Origin: Streptococcus parasuis
Lineage (GTDB): Bacteria; Bacillota; Bacilli; Lactobacillales; Streptococcaceae
Length of the DNA stretch: 64,000 nucleotides
Direction of reading: 5' to 3'
NCBI RefSeq assembly: GCF_021654455.1
Contig: NZ_AP024276.1
Location: 1,364,001-1,428,000, forward strand
Numbering within the stretch: the first letter of the stretch is position 1; each line of letters opens with the position of its first letter. The translations under genes were made by a program, and so were the position numbers. Under the pieces are notes generated by a model, which saw only the letters and a program-made list of their open reading frames with translations, searched no databases and had not been told where the DNA came from. Shown piece after piece: positions 18,601-26,935 of the stretch.

Positions 18601-19064
18601 TGAATAACGATATAAATACAAGCATTTTAAGAAAGGCTTCCGGGGAAACTCGTCTAAATCCGGATGAACAACGTCTGTACATGGGAACCTACCGGGAGCG
18701 GGTTGTTCTCCTACTTTCTTTTGACGAATTGGCAAAGGAACAGGTCTCTCAAGACTTCAATCAGATTTGCCAAAAATTAGTTAGTAACTACCAACCGCTC
18801 TTTCTTAAACTATCCCCCTCCCTATCGGATAAGCAACAGATTTCGCTGATGAAAATGGCACAAACACACAGCATTACTACAGCTATTATCGACGAGAAAG
18901 TTGGTCAATCACCATATGCTTTGATTTTTCATACTGACCATGCTGTAGATAATGAAGATGTTACCTTAAAATCAGTATTTCCAAATATTTTCTTAATAGA
19001 AGAAAAAAAGGAAGATACAAAACCTTCCTTCTGGAAAAAATTATTTCTCGAGTTTATCAGTTAA
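18600..19064 (+). CDS. yueI: YueI-family (DUF1694) protein, C-terminus altered by IS insertion
   Basis: A 154-residue cytoplasmic protein starting MNNDINTSILRKASGETRLN with the DUF1694 hallmark NPDEQRLYMGTYRERVVL and a terminal KPSFWKKLF. The function is unknown in the family. The last five codons (LEFIS) come from the end of the IS1634-type element. The intact native end is preserved beyond the IS at 21068 and reads ...FWKKLFG-stop. Because the element duplicated 101 bp of the gene, only the last residue is replaced and the protein is probably still functional. Confidence 0.82.
   Translation: MNNDINTSILRKASGETRLNPDEQRLYMGTYRERVVLLLSFDELAKEQVSQDFNQICQKLVSNYQPLFLKLSPSLSDKQQISLMKMAQTHSITTAIIDEKVGQSPYALIFHTDHAVDNEDVTLKSVFPNIFLIEEKKEDTKPSFWKKLFLEFIS
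18946..19046. repeat. 101-bp target-site duplication, left copy
   Basis: Identical over all 101 bases to 20968-21068 and directly adjacent to the left IS end. It covers codons of the yueI C-terminus. Confidence 0.95.
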
Positions 19065-19070
19065 AAAATG

Positions 19071-19118
19071 AAAAAAGCTCCCTAAACGCTGTCAAATCAA
19101 CGTTTAGGGAGCTTTTTT
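19071..19118 (-). terminator. Terminator inside the IS1634-type element, after the transposase
   Basis: The arms AAAAAAGCTCCCTAAACG and CGTTTAGGGAGCTTTTTT form an almost perfect long hairpin usable in both directions. It also ends the disrupted yueI transcript. Confidence 0.9.
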
Positions 19119-20848
19119 GAGTCATAAATTGTGTTGTGTATGCAGTTTTTCCCTAACTTTTGAATATCTTCATGTCTGACAGTTCCACGATCCCAAGTGA
19201 TTCCTAATAAATGAAGTAACTCACTTGCTTCATGGTTCTGCTTGACTCTATATATCCCTTGTCCCATATCTGCAGCTAACATACTGTTTAAGCCCTCTAT
19301 CATTCGAGCAGGACTCATTTTCTTATCGGTAATGTAATACAATAAGCGTATCATCACTAAACTGATAAAGCAGGTTAGGAAATGGCCTTCAATATGTTCA
19401 TTTTTTCGTACATAAACAGGTCTCGTTTCAAACTCTGTTTTTGTAATTCGGAAACAATTCTCAATCGCAGATAATTCTTGATAGGCCTCTAATATGGCAT
19501 CATCTTCCATCTCAATCTCACTGGTCACAAGGACATGAACCCCATCAAATTGAGCATCAAATTCGACCTGTTCTTGGTCAATTCGGATAAGTGGCGAAAA
19601 TGGTTTAACCTCTCCGGTTTCCTTATCCAAATAGCTCAACTCAAGGTATTTCTTTCCACCCTTCTTGCTCGTTTGTCGAAACAATTCCGCATCAGTTAGC
19701 TTATTGGCATAGTCAAGAGCCCCTTCACGTCGAATCCGTTCTCTATCTTCATATTTCTTTGACCAGGTCAGTAGTACTTTTTCTTTAACGGTTGGAGAAT
19801 CCTTCTTGGTCCCAAGTTTTCTCTCTCGAATGTAAGACTTTTTAGCGAAAGTGATATCTTGATTAAACTGCCAACCAGATTCTTCCAATATTTTTTCTTG
19901 AATATCCTTCGGAGCACCTCGTTTCCCACGGTGCTTTTGCGAGAAGATCCAGCCGTCATTGTTCTTTATAGTGGCATTCAGGTTATTTGTGCTGTTCATC
20001 GCTTTGTCTGCGACCACTACCAACCGTTCAATCCCAAACTGTTTCTTTACTTGCTCAATTGCTGGAATATAAGTGATAGGGTCTGTAAGGTTTCCTCGAA
20101 ATAGTTTATAAGCGATAGGAATACCGTTCATATCCATGAATAATCCCATTTGGATAATGGGGTCTTTCCTATATTCTTTACTAGCTCCTCTTCGACGAAG
20201 CCCCTCGACAAGAAGGTCTCCATTTTCATCACGGATATCTTCATCAGGAACATCAATTTCAAAAAAATAGTTGGTAACATCATAAAACACTAAGGTTCCA
20301 GTTCGATTCGTTAATTGGCTAACTTCTTGATGTAAGTGCTGTTGAATTTCTGATTGAAAGGTATTTAAGATATCTAGTGACCGATAAACTGAATTATATG
20401 GAACATTCCAATCTCCGAATAGGGAAGCTTGGTGGTAGAAAGTTTTATATTTACTTCCCGGATTAAGAATTCGTTGAAAAATCAGTAGTTTAACTGTTTC
20501 ATCTAAGTCCATCGTCATTTTTGACGGCTTATTCTTTTTAAAGAATTGATGTAACTTAAGTGTAGTATAAAGATCTTCTAAAATCTTCCAACCAATGTTT
20601 TCGTCAGGTTTGTTCATTGGATCTTTCAAAGAAAGTTTTATCAGAAATTCCTCAGACTTAGCTTGTGAGTTTTCCTTTGCTTCACGTTTTAATCGCTCAA
20701 GAATGCCTGGTTCTTTCGCTTCCAATTCGTCCAACAAACCATATTTATAAAGAATCCGTTGTTTTGACTTTCCGTTCTCACGATATCCTTCAACAAGATA
20801 AACATGTTTACGGCCTTCTCTGTTTTTTGTAATTCGAATAAATGCCAT
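19097..20848 (-). CDS. IS1634-family transposase
   Basis: A 583-residue DDE transposase of the IS4-like superfamily, started at MAFIRITKNREGRKHVYLVE; ten upstream in-frame codons are less likely. The catalytic segments are LVFYDVTNYFFEID (first Asp), RLVVVADKAMNST (second Asp) and the YRELK-like motif AYQELSAIENCFRITKTEFE (Glu), followed by VRKNEHIEGHFLTCFISL. The frame is complete, so the element is likely active. Confidence 0.9.
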   Translation of the reverse strand: MAFIRITKNREGRKHVYLVEGYRENGKSKQRILYKYGLLDELEAKEPGILERLKREAKENSQAKSEEFLIKLSLKDPMNKPDENIGWKILEDLYTTLKLHQFFKKNKPSKMTMDLDETVKLLIFQRILNPGSKYKTFYHQASLFGDWNVPYNSVYRSLDILNTFQSEIQQHLHQEVSQLTNRTGTLVFYDVTNYFFEIDVPDEDIRDENGDLLVEGLRRRGASKEYRKDPIIQMGLFMDMNGIPIAYKLFRGNLTDPITYIPAIEQVKKQFGIERLVVVADKAMNSTNNLNATIKNNDGWIFSQKHRGKRGAPKDIQEKILEESGWQFNQDITFAKKSYIRERKLGTKKDSPTVKEKVLLTWSKKYEDRERIRREGALDYANKLTDAELFRQTSKKGGKKYLELSYLDKETGEVKPFSPLIRIDQEQVEFDAQFDGVHVLVTSEIEMEDDAILEAYQELSAIENCFRITKTEFETRPVYVRKNEHIEGHFLTCFISLVMIRLLYYITDKKMSPARMIEGLNSMLAADMGQGIYRVKQNHEASELLHLLGITWDRGTVRHEDIQKLGKNCIHNTIYDSKKLPKR

Positions 20849-20903
20849 AAATATATTATAACATACACCGCCGTTCACAACAACAAAAATATCAATAAAA
20901 TGT

Positions 20904-20938
20904 TAAAAAAATACCGCTGTTATCGCAAAAACAGCGGT
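20904..20938 (-). terminator. Terminator between the right IS end and the transposase start
   Basis: On the minus strand ACCGCTGT-TTTTGCGATA-ACAGCGGT is followed by ATTTTTTT. It would shield the transposase gene from read-through of outside promoters. Confidence 0.8.
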
Positions 20939-20967
20939 TGTGAAATGAATTAACTGATAAACTCGAG

Positions 20968-21068
20968 TAGATAATGAAGATGTTACCTTAAAATCAGTAT
21001 TTCCAAATATTTTCTTAATAGAAGAAAAAAAGGAAGATACAAAACCTTCCTTCTGGAAAAAATTATTT
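20968..21068. repeat. 101-bp target-site duplication, right copy
   Basis: Exact copy of 18946-19046. It carries the original yueI end, which continues GGG-TAG at 21069. Confidence 0.95.
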
Positions 21069-21080
21069 GGGTAGACTGAT

Positions 21081-21168
21081 TTACCAATGAACTAAAATAA
21101 GTACAAGACAAATAATCATACTTAATAAACACAGAATTCCCAGCAATCTGCCTATATCATTTTTTCAT
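21081..21168 (-). pseudogene. Possible frameshifted membrane micro-ORF
   Basis: On the minus strand ATG is followed by six A and then an immediate stop. Dropping one A gives MKNDIGRLLGILCLLSMIIC followed by LVLILVHW and a stop: a 28-aa single-helix membrane peptide. Either a frame is broken here, or slippage in the A run is used. The rest of 21069-21298 shows no other gene. Confidence 0.3.
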
Positions 21169-21298
21169 TGAAAAAGAAAATAGATTCATTTCCTTTCAAT
21201 ACATTCGATTCTGTCCCTCTTTCATTCTTAGAAAGTCTTACAAGGGTTTGCAGCTTTGCCAGACAAATTAAGAATAAATAAGATAGTTGCCATTGATT

Positions 21299-22429
21299 TC
21301 ATCCATTCCATCTTACAGTTCCTCCTAATTGAATTACTCTTGCTACCTGTTCTGCTGTACGGATCAGGTTTTTTTCTGCATTTTTGAGCGTGTGTTCTAA
21401 ACTGTCAACACTTGCAATGATAGGAAATGCGGCGCAGATATTTTCAAAAGGAAAATCAGGTAGGTCATCTTTGAGACTGCCACATATCGCAATGATAGGA
21501 ACTCCAACTGGTGTTCGTCGAGCCACTCCTATAGGAGTTTTCCCTGCTAGACTCTGGACATCCATCCGACCCTCACCTATAATGACAAGATCAGCCTCAG
21601 CAACTCGGTGATCAAAATTCAATTGATTCATAACAAAATCTACACCCTTTTGGATATGTGCACCAGCAAATTGGACCAATCCTGCAGCCATACCACCACC
21701 AGCACCTGCTCCACTTACAGCAAGTATTTCGGGATTCACATTATTATAAAACCCAGCCATTTCTTCATCAATACGTTCAAACTCTTCAGCCACCAGACCT
21801 TTCTGACCAGCAAAAACATAAGTTGCACCCAAAGGCCCACAAAGTGGATTATTCACATCCGTAACCAAGTCAATCCTAACTTGGGATAAGTCCACCAACA
21901 TTTCGTCTGTTGAATAGCGTACTATCTTTCCCAAATGAGCCCCAATAGCCTCAACCTCATCTCCATCACAGTCATAAAATCTAACACCAAGACCTGATGC
22001 CATACCAATACCACCATCATGACTAGCAGATCCGCCAACACCAATCAAAATTCTCTGAGCTCCATTTTGCACAAGTTCAACGATTAACTCTCCAATTCCT
22101 TCTGTTTTGAGCAAAAGCGGATTTCTTTTTTCGTGTGGAATACTGCCAAGGCCAACTATTGCAGCCATTTCAAACACTGCAAGGTCATCTTTCATCGCAT
22201 AGGTAACCTTGACTTTGTCTCCAAATGGACCAGTAACATAGGTGTGTTTCACATCCAGCGATAAGGCATCTGTCAGACTCTCAACAGTACCTTCCCCACC
22301 ATCACCCAAGGGAAGTAAGTCATAGCTTGCATGAGGATAAACCTTTGAAAATCCAAGTTTAATCGCTTCAGCGACCTGTGCTGCTGAAAGAGATTCTTTA
22401 AACGAATCTGGCGCTATGAGAATATGCAT
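21299..22429 (-). CDS. glxK: Glycerate kinase
   Basis: A 376-residue kinase of the GarK/GlxK type that phosphorylates glycerate (to the 2- or 3-phosphate). It begins MHILIAPDSFKESLSAAQVAEAI and contains PLGDGGEGTVESL, the glycine-rich IGVGGSASHDGGIGMASGLG and ISGAGAGGGMAAGLV-type segments, and IIGEGRMDVQSLAGKTPIGVA. The length is normal. It diverges from the downstream phosphatase gene and stands alone. Confidence 0.93.
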   Translation of the reverse strand: MHILIAPDSFKESLSAAQVAEAIKLGFSKVYPHASYDLLPLGDGGEGTVESLTDALSLDVKHTYVTGPFGDKVKVTYAMKDDLAVFEMAAIVGLGSIPHEKRNPLLLKTEGIGELIVELVQNGAQRILIGVGGSASHDGGIGMASGLGVRFYDCDGDEVEAIGAHLGKIVRYSTDEMLVDLSQVRIDLVTDVNNPLCGPLGATYVFAGQKGLVAEEFERIDEEMAGFYNNVNPEILAVSGAGAGGGMAAGLVQFAGAHIQKGVDFVMNQLNFDHRVAEADLVIIGEGRMDVQSLAGKTPIGVARRTPVGVPIIAICGSLKDDLPDFPFENICAAFPIIASVDSLEHTLKNAEKNLIRTAEQVARVIQLGGTVRWNG

Positions 22430-22538
22430 AGTGGACCAACCTCCTTTATATTATTAGTATACCATTCCCAAAAGAAGCTTTCAATAAGTCTTATCAGATT
22501 TTAAAAGAGTATGATATACTGAAAGAAAGGAGGCAGCT

Positions 22539-23183
22539 ATGTATCAAACTATATTATTTGATTTAGATGGAACATTAACAGATTCTGGTCAAGGCATTTT
22601 AAATTCCGTTGCCTTTGCACTCGAAAAAATGGGGATTGAAGAAACAAAGCCAGATCATTTGAGAAGGTTCATCGGACCGCCACTCTATGAATCTTTTTCA
22701 CAGTTCTATCAACTGAACCCCGAAGAAACACAGGCTGCAGTCGATGCTTTTCGCATTTATTTTAAAGAAAAGGGAATGTTTGAAAACCAACTTTATCCTG
22801 GAATTGTTCCACTTCTTGAAAAGTTAAAGTCTGCCGGCAAAACCCTTGTGATTGCTACTTCGAAACCCGAATTATTCGCAAAACAAATCCTTAAACATTT
22901 TGAAATTGATCATTTTTTTGATGTGATTGCGGGAGCAAGTCTGGACAATAGTCGTATCAGTAAGGCAGATGTGATTGCTTATGCGCTGAAACAATTAGGC
23001 AATTTTCCTCAACCTGCAGTCATGGTCGGTGACAGAGAGCATGATATAGAAGGTGCTCACATGAACCAACTTCCTGCCATCGGAGTTCTTTATGGCTATG
23101 GAAGTACCGAAGAGTTTGAAAAAGCAGGTGCTACTTGTATTGTAAAGAATGTAGCTGAACTGAGTGATTTTCTTCTAAGTTAA
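22539..23183 (+). CDS. HAD phosphatase, phosphoglycolate-phosphatase-like
   Basis: A 214-residue HAD IA enzyme with a complete motif set: LFDLDGTLTDSGQGI (nucleophile and acid/base Asp), VIATSKPELF (Thr/Ser), the lysine in SRISKADVI and the acidic pair in MVGDREHDIEGA. It has a helical cap domain. The closest functional types are Gph/PpaX (phosphoglycolate or pyrophosphate). AAAGGAGG precedes the ATG. The divergent glycerate kinase makes a glycolate/glycerate salvage link possible but unproven. Confidence 0.85.
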   Translation: MYQTILFDLDGTLTDSGQGILNSVAFALEKMGIEETKPDHLRRFIGPPLYESFSQFYQLNPEETQAAVDAFRIYFKEKGMFENQLYPGIVPLLEKLKSAGKTLVIATSKPELFAKQILKHFEIDHFFDVIAGASLDNSRISKADVIAYALKQLGNFPQPAVMVGDREHDIEGAHMNQLPAIGVLYGYGSTEEFEKAGATCIVKNVAELSDFLLS

Positions 23184-23354
23184 TACACTTACCAATATTT
23201 TTATATTTTTCCAAGCACAGTTGTCGTAAAAATTCAGTATTTATTTTTTTTCAATAGATATTGTTTAAAGGAATTGGTATCAAGTACATAAATCATATCA
23301 TTAAATATTCTTACAATGGAGAATTACCAAACACTCTCAAAAACAACGATGGGT

Positions 23355-23600
23355 GTGGGAAAGACATCCATGATGGCTCCGCCCTCACCCACAGAATAAT
23401 GAAAACGAACATAAAGCCCTCACTAGGTGTATAATCATAGTGAGGGCTTTGTGGTTGACGAGTTAATGATGTTAAACATCGAGGGAAAAACTGATCCACT
23501 CTACTGACGAGCACCCCAAAATATGCGATAGGCATGAGTATAAAAATACGACTAAAATTCGGTAGATAAGCTCTCTAATTTTTAGAAGGAGGGAATTATC
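23355..23600 (+). ncRNA. IS110 left-end noncoding region, candidate bridge RNA
   Basis: The 246 nt upstream of the recombinase are identical between the two copies. They include a stable hairpin (AAGCCCTCACTA...TAGTGAGGGCTTT at 23421-23453) and further foldable blocks. IS110-group elements encode the bridge RNA that pairs with donor and target DNA in this location. I did not resolve the guide loops. Confidence 0.5.
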
Positions 23601-24773
23601 ATGGATGTTCTCTATCAATCTTGTGCAGGTATTGATGTCCATCAAGCCAATATTGTCGTTTGTATCCTACACGGATCTCTCACCTCAACTCGTCCAAAGC
23701 GTGAGATGGCTACATTTGATACAACGACTAAAGGCCTACGTACTTGCCACGATTTTCTCAGTCAATTTCATGTGGAAGCTGTTGGTATGGAAAGCACAGG
23801 TGTCTATTGGCGACCTGTCTGGCATGCTCTCTGTGATGACTTCGAGTTGATACTCGCACAACCAGCCCACATGAAGGCAATTCCAGGTCAGAAAACTGAC
23901 AAGAAAGATGCTCTCTGGATTGCCAAATTAACACGGATTGGTCTACTACCTCGGAGTTTCGTTCCCGATGAAACCATTCAAGAATTGAGGGAGTTGACCA
24001 GACAACGAAAACATTATGTGGAAAGTCGTAATAAGGAGACCAATCGTATCCATAAAATTCTTCAGTCAGGTGGTATCAAGCTAACGACCTATATCGAAGA
24101 TATTATGGGTGCTTCAGGTCGTAATCTCCTTCAACTACTGATTGACAAGACGCCTATCACGCCTCGCATTGTTCATCAATCAGTTTATACAAGCTTGAAG
24201 AAGGAGGTACCTCAACTTCTTAATGCTATGGATGGTTATTTCTCTGACCATCATGGCTTCATGTTAAAGCAATCCTTAGAGCTTCATGATTTTTATCAGA
24301 AGCAGATTGAAATATTGGAGGACCGAATTAATGACTATCTATCACAATACGAGAAGCAGGTAGAAATTCTGGATTCTATCCCAGGTATTGATGTCATTAC
24401 AGCCTCTGTCATTATCTCTGAAGTTGGAGCTGACATGAGTCAATTTCCAACTGCTGGACATCTAGCCTCTTGGGCAGGACTCTGTCCAGGTAACAATGAG
24501 AGTGCTGGTAAGAAACGAAGTACCAAGATTCGACATGGTAATTCATATCTAAAGAAATGTTTATGCCAGGCCGCTTTCGCTATCAAAAGACAAAAAGGAA
24601 GTCCTCTAGCTGAACGATTTTATCAGATTCAAAGTCGACGTGGTTCACAAAAAGCAACAATCGCCCTCGCACATCAATTATTAAAAATAGCTTATATTCT
24701 CTTAAAAGAGCAGATAACGTATCCTGAATTTTTAGCACAGAAAAAGACTACTAGGGACGAGCTAGTAGCCTAA
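23601..24773 (+). CDS. IS110-family recombinase
   Basis: A 390-residue DEDD recombinase. The N-terminal RuvC-like domain carries the catalytic acidic residues in AGIDVHQANIVV, VGMESTGVYW and KTDKKDALWIAKL. The C-terminal Transposase_20 domain contains ILDSIPGIDVITASVIISEV and FASWAGL-like HLASWAGLCPGNNESAGK with the serine used for strand exchange. A strong GAAGGAGGGAATTATC site precedes the ATG. The frame is complete. Confidence 0.93.
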   Translation: MDVLYQSCAGIDVHQANIVVCILHGSLTSTRPKREMATFDTTTKGLRTCHDFLSQFHVEAVGMESTGVYWRPVWHALCDDFELILAQPAHMKAIPGQKTDKKDALWIAKLTRIGLLPRSFVPDETIQELRELTRQRKHYVESRNKETNRIHKILQSGGIKLTTYIEDIMGASGRNLLQLLIDKTPITPRIVHQSVYTSLKKEVPQLLNAMDGYFSDHHGFMLKQSLELHDFYQKQIEILEDRINDYLSQYEKQVEILDSIPGIDVITASVIISEVGADMSQFPTAGHLASWAGLCPGNNESAGKKRSTKIRHGNSYLKKCLCQAAFAIKRQKGSPLAERFYQIQSRRGSQKATIALAHQLLKIAYILLKEQITYPEFLAQKKTTRDELVA

Positions 24774-24855
24774 CATAAAAAATTTTTTCGCTTTGATTAT
24801 ATCATAGGGAGGGAGTTTTTGCATTCTTTTGAGTTTTCGTATAAGAACTCGACCA

Positions 24856-25135
24856 GTCTAAAAAGAGTTCGTCAACAATTTTTCGTTTCGAGTTGTTGAG
24901 CTGAAACAGTCTATCCCCAGACTGTTTCACTCCCACCACCGCACAGCTCCAACAGTCAGAGTAGTGACTGTTGGAGGTTGGAAATGGAGCGAACTTTGTT
25001 CGCAACAGTCGTAATGGTCAGATTTGGAGTGTGAAACACGAACAAATCTGCCAATCAACCACTGCGCTGAGATGTTGGCACAAACTCTGAGAAGCGAGGC
25101 TGGACTTTCTGCCCAGCCTCAAGCAATACTTATCC
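24856..25135. repeat. Dispersed intergenic repeat, copy next to IS110 copy 1
   Basis: It shares with 35459-35612 the blocks TAAAAAGAGTTCGTC, GCACAG, GGTCAGATTTGGAGTG, ACACGAACAAATCTGCCAAT and CCACTGCGCTGAGATGTTG. This copy contains extra hairpin modules: GAAACAGTC-TATCCCCA-GACTGTTTC at about 24901-24927, CCAACAGTCA/TGACTGTTGG, and GGCTGG...CCAGCC. No credible gene lies here. Confidence 0.75.
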
Positions 25136-25160
25136 AAAAAGCATTCTACTACATAATGTT

Positions 25161-25213
25161 AAACAACCACTCAAAAAACTATTTTATATATGTTTTCGAG
25201 TGGTTGTTTCTTT
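25161..25213 (+). terminator. Hairpin terminator
   Basis: AAACAACCACTC pairs with GAGTGGTTGTTT, followed by CTTTATG. The transcript it ends is not obvious. The stretch 25214-25357 shows nothing else. Confidence 0.65.
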
Positions 25214-25357
25214 ATGATAAAAGAAGAATAAAAACATACTCTCCTTTGAATCGCGACAACTTCCTATTATTTCGTTGTTTATTTTTAAAACATGATACTT
25301 GACTGTGTTGAGAGCGAAATTGTTCACTGATCACAGCTTCGAAAGACTTTTTCTTTT

Positions 25358-26773
25358 GGCTCTATAATTTCTGTAGTGGGTAAAACCACCGTGGAGATTA
25401 TGGAGCCTTTTTGAGTATAGAAAAAAAGTCCCATATGACCTATAATGAAAAGTGCTCAAACTATCATTTTAGAAAGACTCATATGGAACAACTAAATCTT
25501 ATCACAAATTTTCTCAGAATTAAAGACAAAAATATCACTATCACTGATGAATATGATATGGGAACTCACTTAGAACTCCACGGTTACTTGGATTACATGG
25601 CTCCTAAATGCCCAAAATGCAAGGGACAAATGGCTAAGTACGACTACCAGAAAGCATCAAAAATTCCCTACCTAGAAACCGCTGGTTATCCACTCCTTAT
25701 CCGCCTTAAAAAGCGTCGTTTCAAGTGTAAAGAATGTGGGAAAATGGCGGTCGCTGAAACTCCTCTTGTTAAGAAAAACCATCAAATATCTGTCGCTGTT
25801 AACCAGAAAATTGCCCAATTACTCATCGAAAATCAAGCAATGACACATATCGCACACAGGCTAGCTATCTCAACATCATCAGTTATGAGAAAGCTCAATG
25901 AGTTCAAGTTTGAAACGGATTGGAATACCCTACCTGAGGTGATGAGTTGGGACGAGTATGCCTTCAAGAAGGGGAAAATGAGCTTCATCGCTCAAGATTT
26001 CAACTCCCTAAATGTCATCGCCATTCTCGACGGAAGAACTCAAGCAACCATCCGAAACCACTTTCTACGCTATCCTAGAAAGGTTAGAAATCAGGTCAAA
26101 GTGATTACCATGGATATGTTTAGTCCCTATTATCAACTTGCTAAACAGCTTTTTCCGAATGCAAAAATCGTACTAGACCGCTTTCATATTGTTCAACACC
26201 TTAGCCGGGCTATGAACCGTGTCCGTATTCAAATTATGAATCAATTCGACAGAACATCGCAGGAATACCGAGTCTTGAAACGCTACTGGAAATTGATACA
26301 ACAAGATAGCCGTAAACTCAGCGATAAACGATTTTATCGCCCTATGTTTCGAATGCATTTGACTAACAAGGAAATCCTAGAAAAACTCCTGTCTTTCTCC
26401 AAGGAACTACGACAGCACTATGAACTCTATCAATTGCTCTTATTCCATTTCCAAGAGAAGAACTCAGACCATTTCTTTGACCTCATCGAACAGGAAGTAG
26501 CCACTGTTAATCTTATTTTTCAGACGGTATTTAAGACATTTCTAAAGGATAAAGACAAGGTTTTAAACGCCATGGAATTGCCTTATTCCAACGCCAAACT
26601 GGAAGCTACCAATAATCTCATCAAAGTCATTAAAAGAAATGCCTTTGGTTTCAGGAACTTTGAAAATTTTAAAAAACGGATTTTGATTGCTTTGAACATA
26701 AAGAAAGAGAGAACGAAGTTCGTCCTCTCTAGGTGTTAGCTTTTCATCTACCCACTACAGTTGACAAAGAGCC
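25358..26773 (+). mobile_element. ISL3-family insertion sequence, copy 2
   Basis: The same 1416-bp element as 2915-4330, in the same orientation, with its own perfect 8-bp target duplication TTTCTTTT (25350-25357 and 26774-26781). Both copies chose T-rich DNA beside hairpins. Confidence 0.95.
25483..26739 (+). CDS. ISL3-family transposase, copy 2
   Basis: Translation identical to the copy at 3040-4296, with the same alternative upstream starts (TTG at 25411). Zinc-finger cysteines and DDE residues are all present. The identity suggests recent transposition or gene conversion. Confidence 0.93.
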   Translation: MEQLNLITNFLRIKDKNITITDEYDMGTHLELHGYLDYMAPKCPKCKGQMAKYDYQKASKIPYLETAGYPLLIRLKKRRFKCKECGKMAVAETPLVKKNHQISVAVNQKIAQLLIENQAMTHIAHRLAISTSSVMRKLNEFKFETDWNTLPEVMSWDEYAFKKGKMSFIAQDFNSLNVIAILDGRTQATIRNHFLRYPRKVRNQVKVITMDMFSPYYQLAKQLFPNAKIVLDRFHIVQHLSRAMNRVRIQIMNQFDRTSQEYRVLKRYWKLIQQDSRKLSDKRFYRPMFRMHLTNKEILEKLLSFSKELRQHYELYQLLLFHFQEKNSDHFFDLIEQEVATVNLIFQTVFKTFLKDKDKVLNAMELPYSNAKLEATNNLIKVIKRNAFGFRNFENFKKRILIALNIKKERTKFVLSRC

Positions 26774-26781
26774 TTTCTTTT

Positions 26782-26935
26782 CCTATCTCCAACCTAAAAA
26801 GGTCCCCCGGACCTTGATATAAAGAAAAACGCCTGCCGGCGTTTCCTATTTCCAGCTTAAAACAACGGGGACAAACCAGCAATGCATTACTGGTTTTCCT
26901 ATCTCCCGATTAAAACAGCCTATCCGTAGGCTGTT
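26782..26935 (-). repeat. Tandem hairpin array downstream of livF
   Basis: On the minus strand three or four hairpins follow each other: TTAAAACAGCCTA/TAGGCTGTTTTAA, ACCAGTAATGC/GCATTGCTGGT, CGCCGGCAGGCG and AGGTCC/GGACCT. Between them the linker GGARATAGGAAA recurs three times. The first hairpin, directly after the livF stop, has a TTTT tail and is probably the operon terminator. ISL3 copy 2 inserted at the far edge of this array. Confidence 0.7.

Larger units (their letters stand above)
19047..20967 (-). mobile_element. IS1634-family insertion sequence
   Basis: A 1921-bp element bounded by perfect 18-bp inverted repeats, CTCGAGTTTATCAGTTAA and its complement. It carries one transposase gene and a terminator at each side of it. 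The exceptionally long 101-bp direct repeats match the known habit of IS1634, which makes long, variable target duplications. Confidence 0.93.
23355..24855 (+). mobile_element. IS110-family insertion sequence, copy 1
   Basis: The segment shared with the second copy runs from GTGGGAAAGACATCC (23355) to GAACTCGACCA (24855). As in other IS110 elements there are no clear terminal inverted repeats and no target duplication. It has a 246-nt noncoding left end and one DEDD recombinase gene. The right boundary is uncertain, because both copies lie next to the same dispersed repeat and shared bases could be host sequence. Confidence 0.88.

Noticed and set aside
21299..23183. Glycerate kinase plus Gph-like phosphatase as a defined glycolate-salvage operon
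   Set aside because: The genes are divergent and no glycolate oxidase or glyoxylate enzyme is present, so the link is only suggestive.
23311..23535. Minus-strand 74-codon frame upstream of the IS110 recombinase (and an 89-codon one at 32971-33240)
   Set aside because: It repeats in both IS110 copies only because the noncoding left end is conserved. No start signal, and it overlaps the candidate bridge RNA.
25024..25302. 92-codon frame after the dispersed repeat
   Set aside because: Composed of repeat and terminator sequence, with no ribosome site and no resemblance to protein.
26774..26935. CRISPR-like reading of the hairpin array
   Set aside because: Linkers are only about 12 nt, spacing is irregular and hairpin sequences are self-complementary; no cas genes are nearby.
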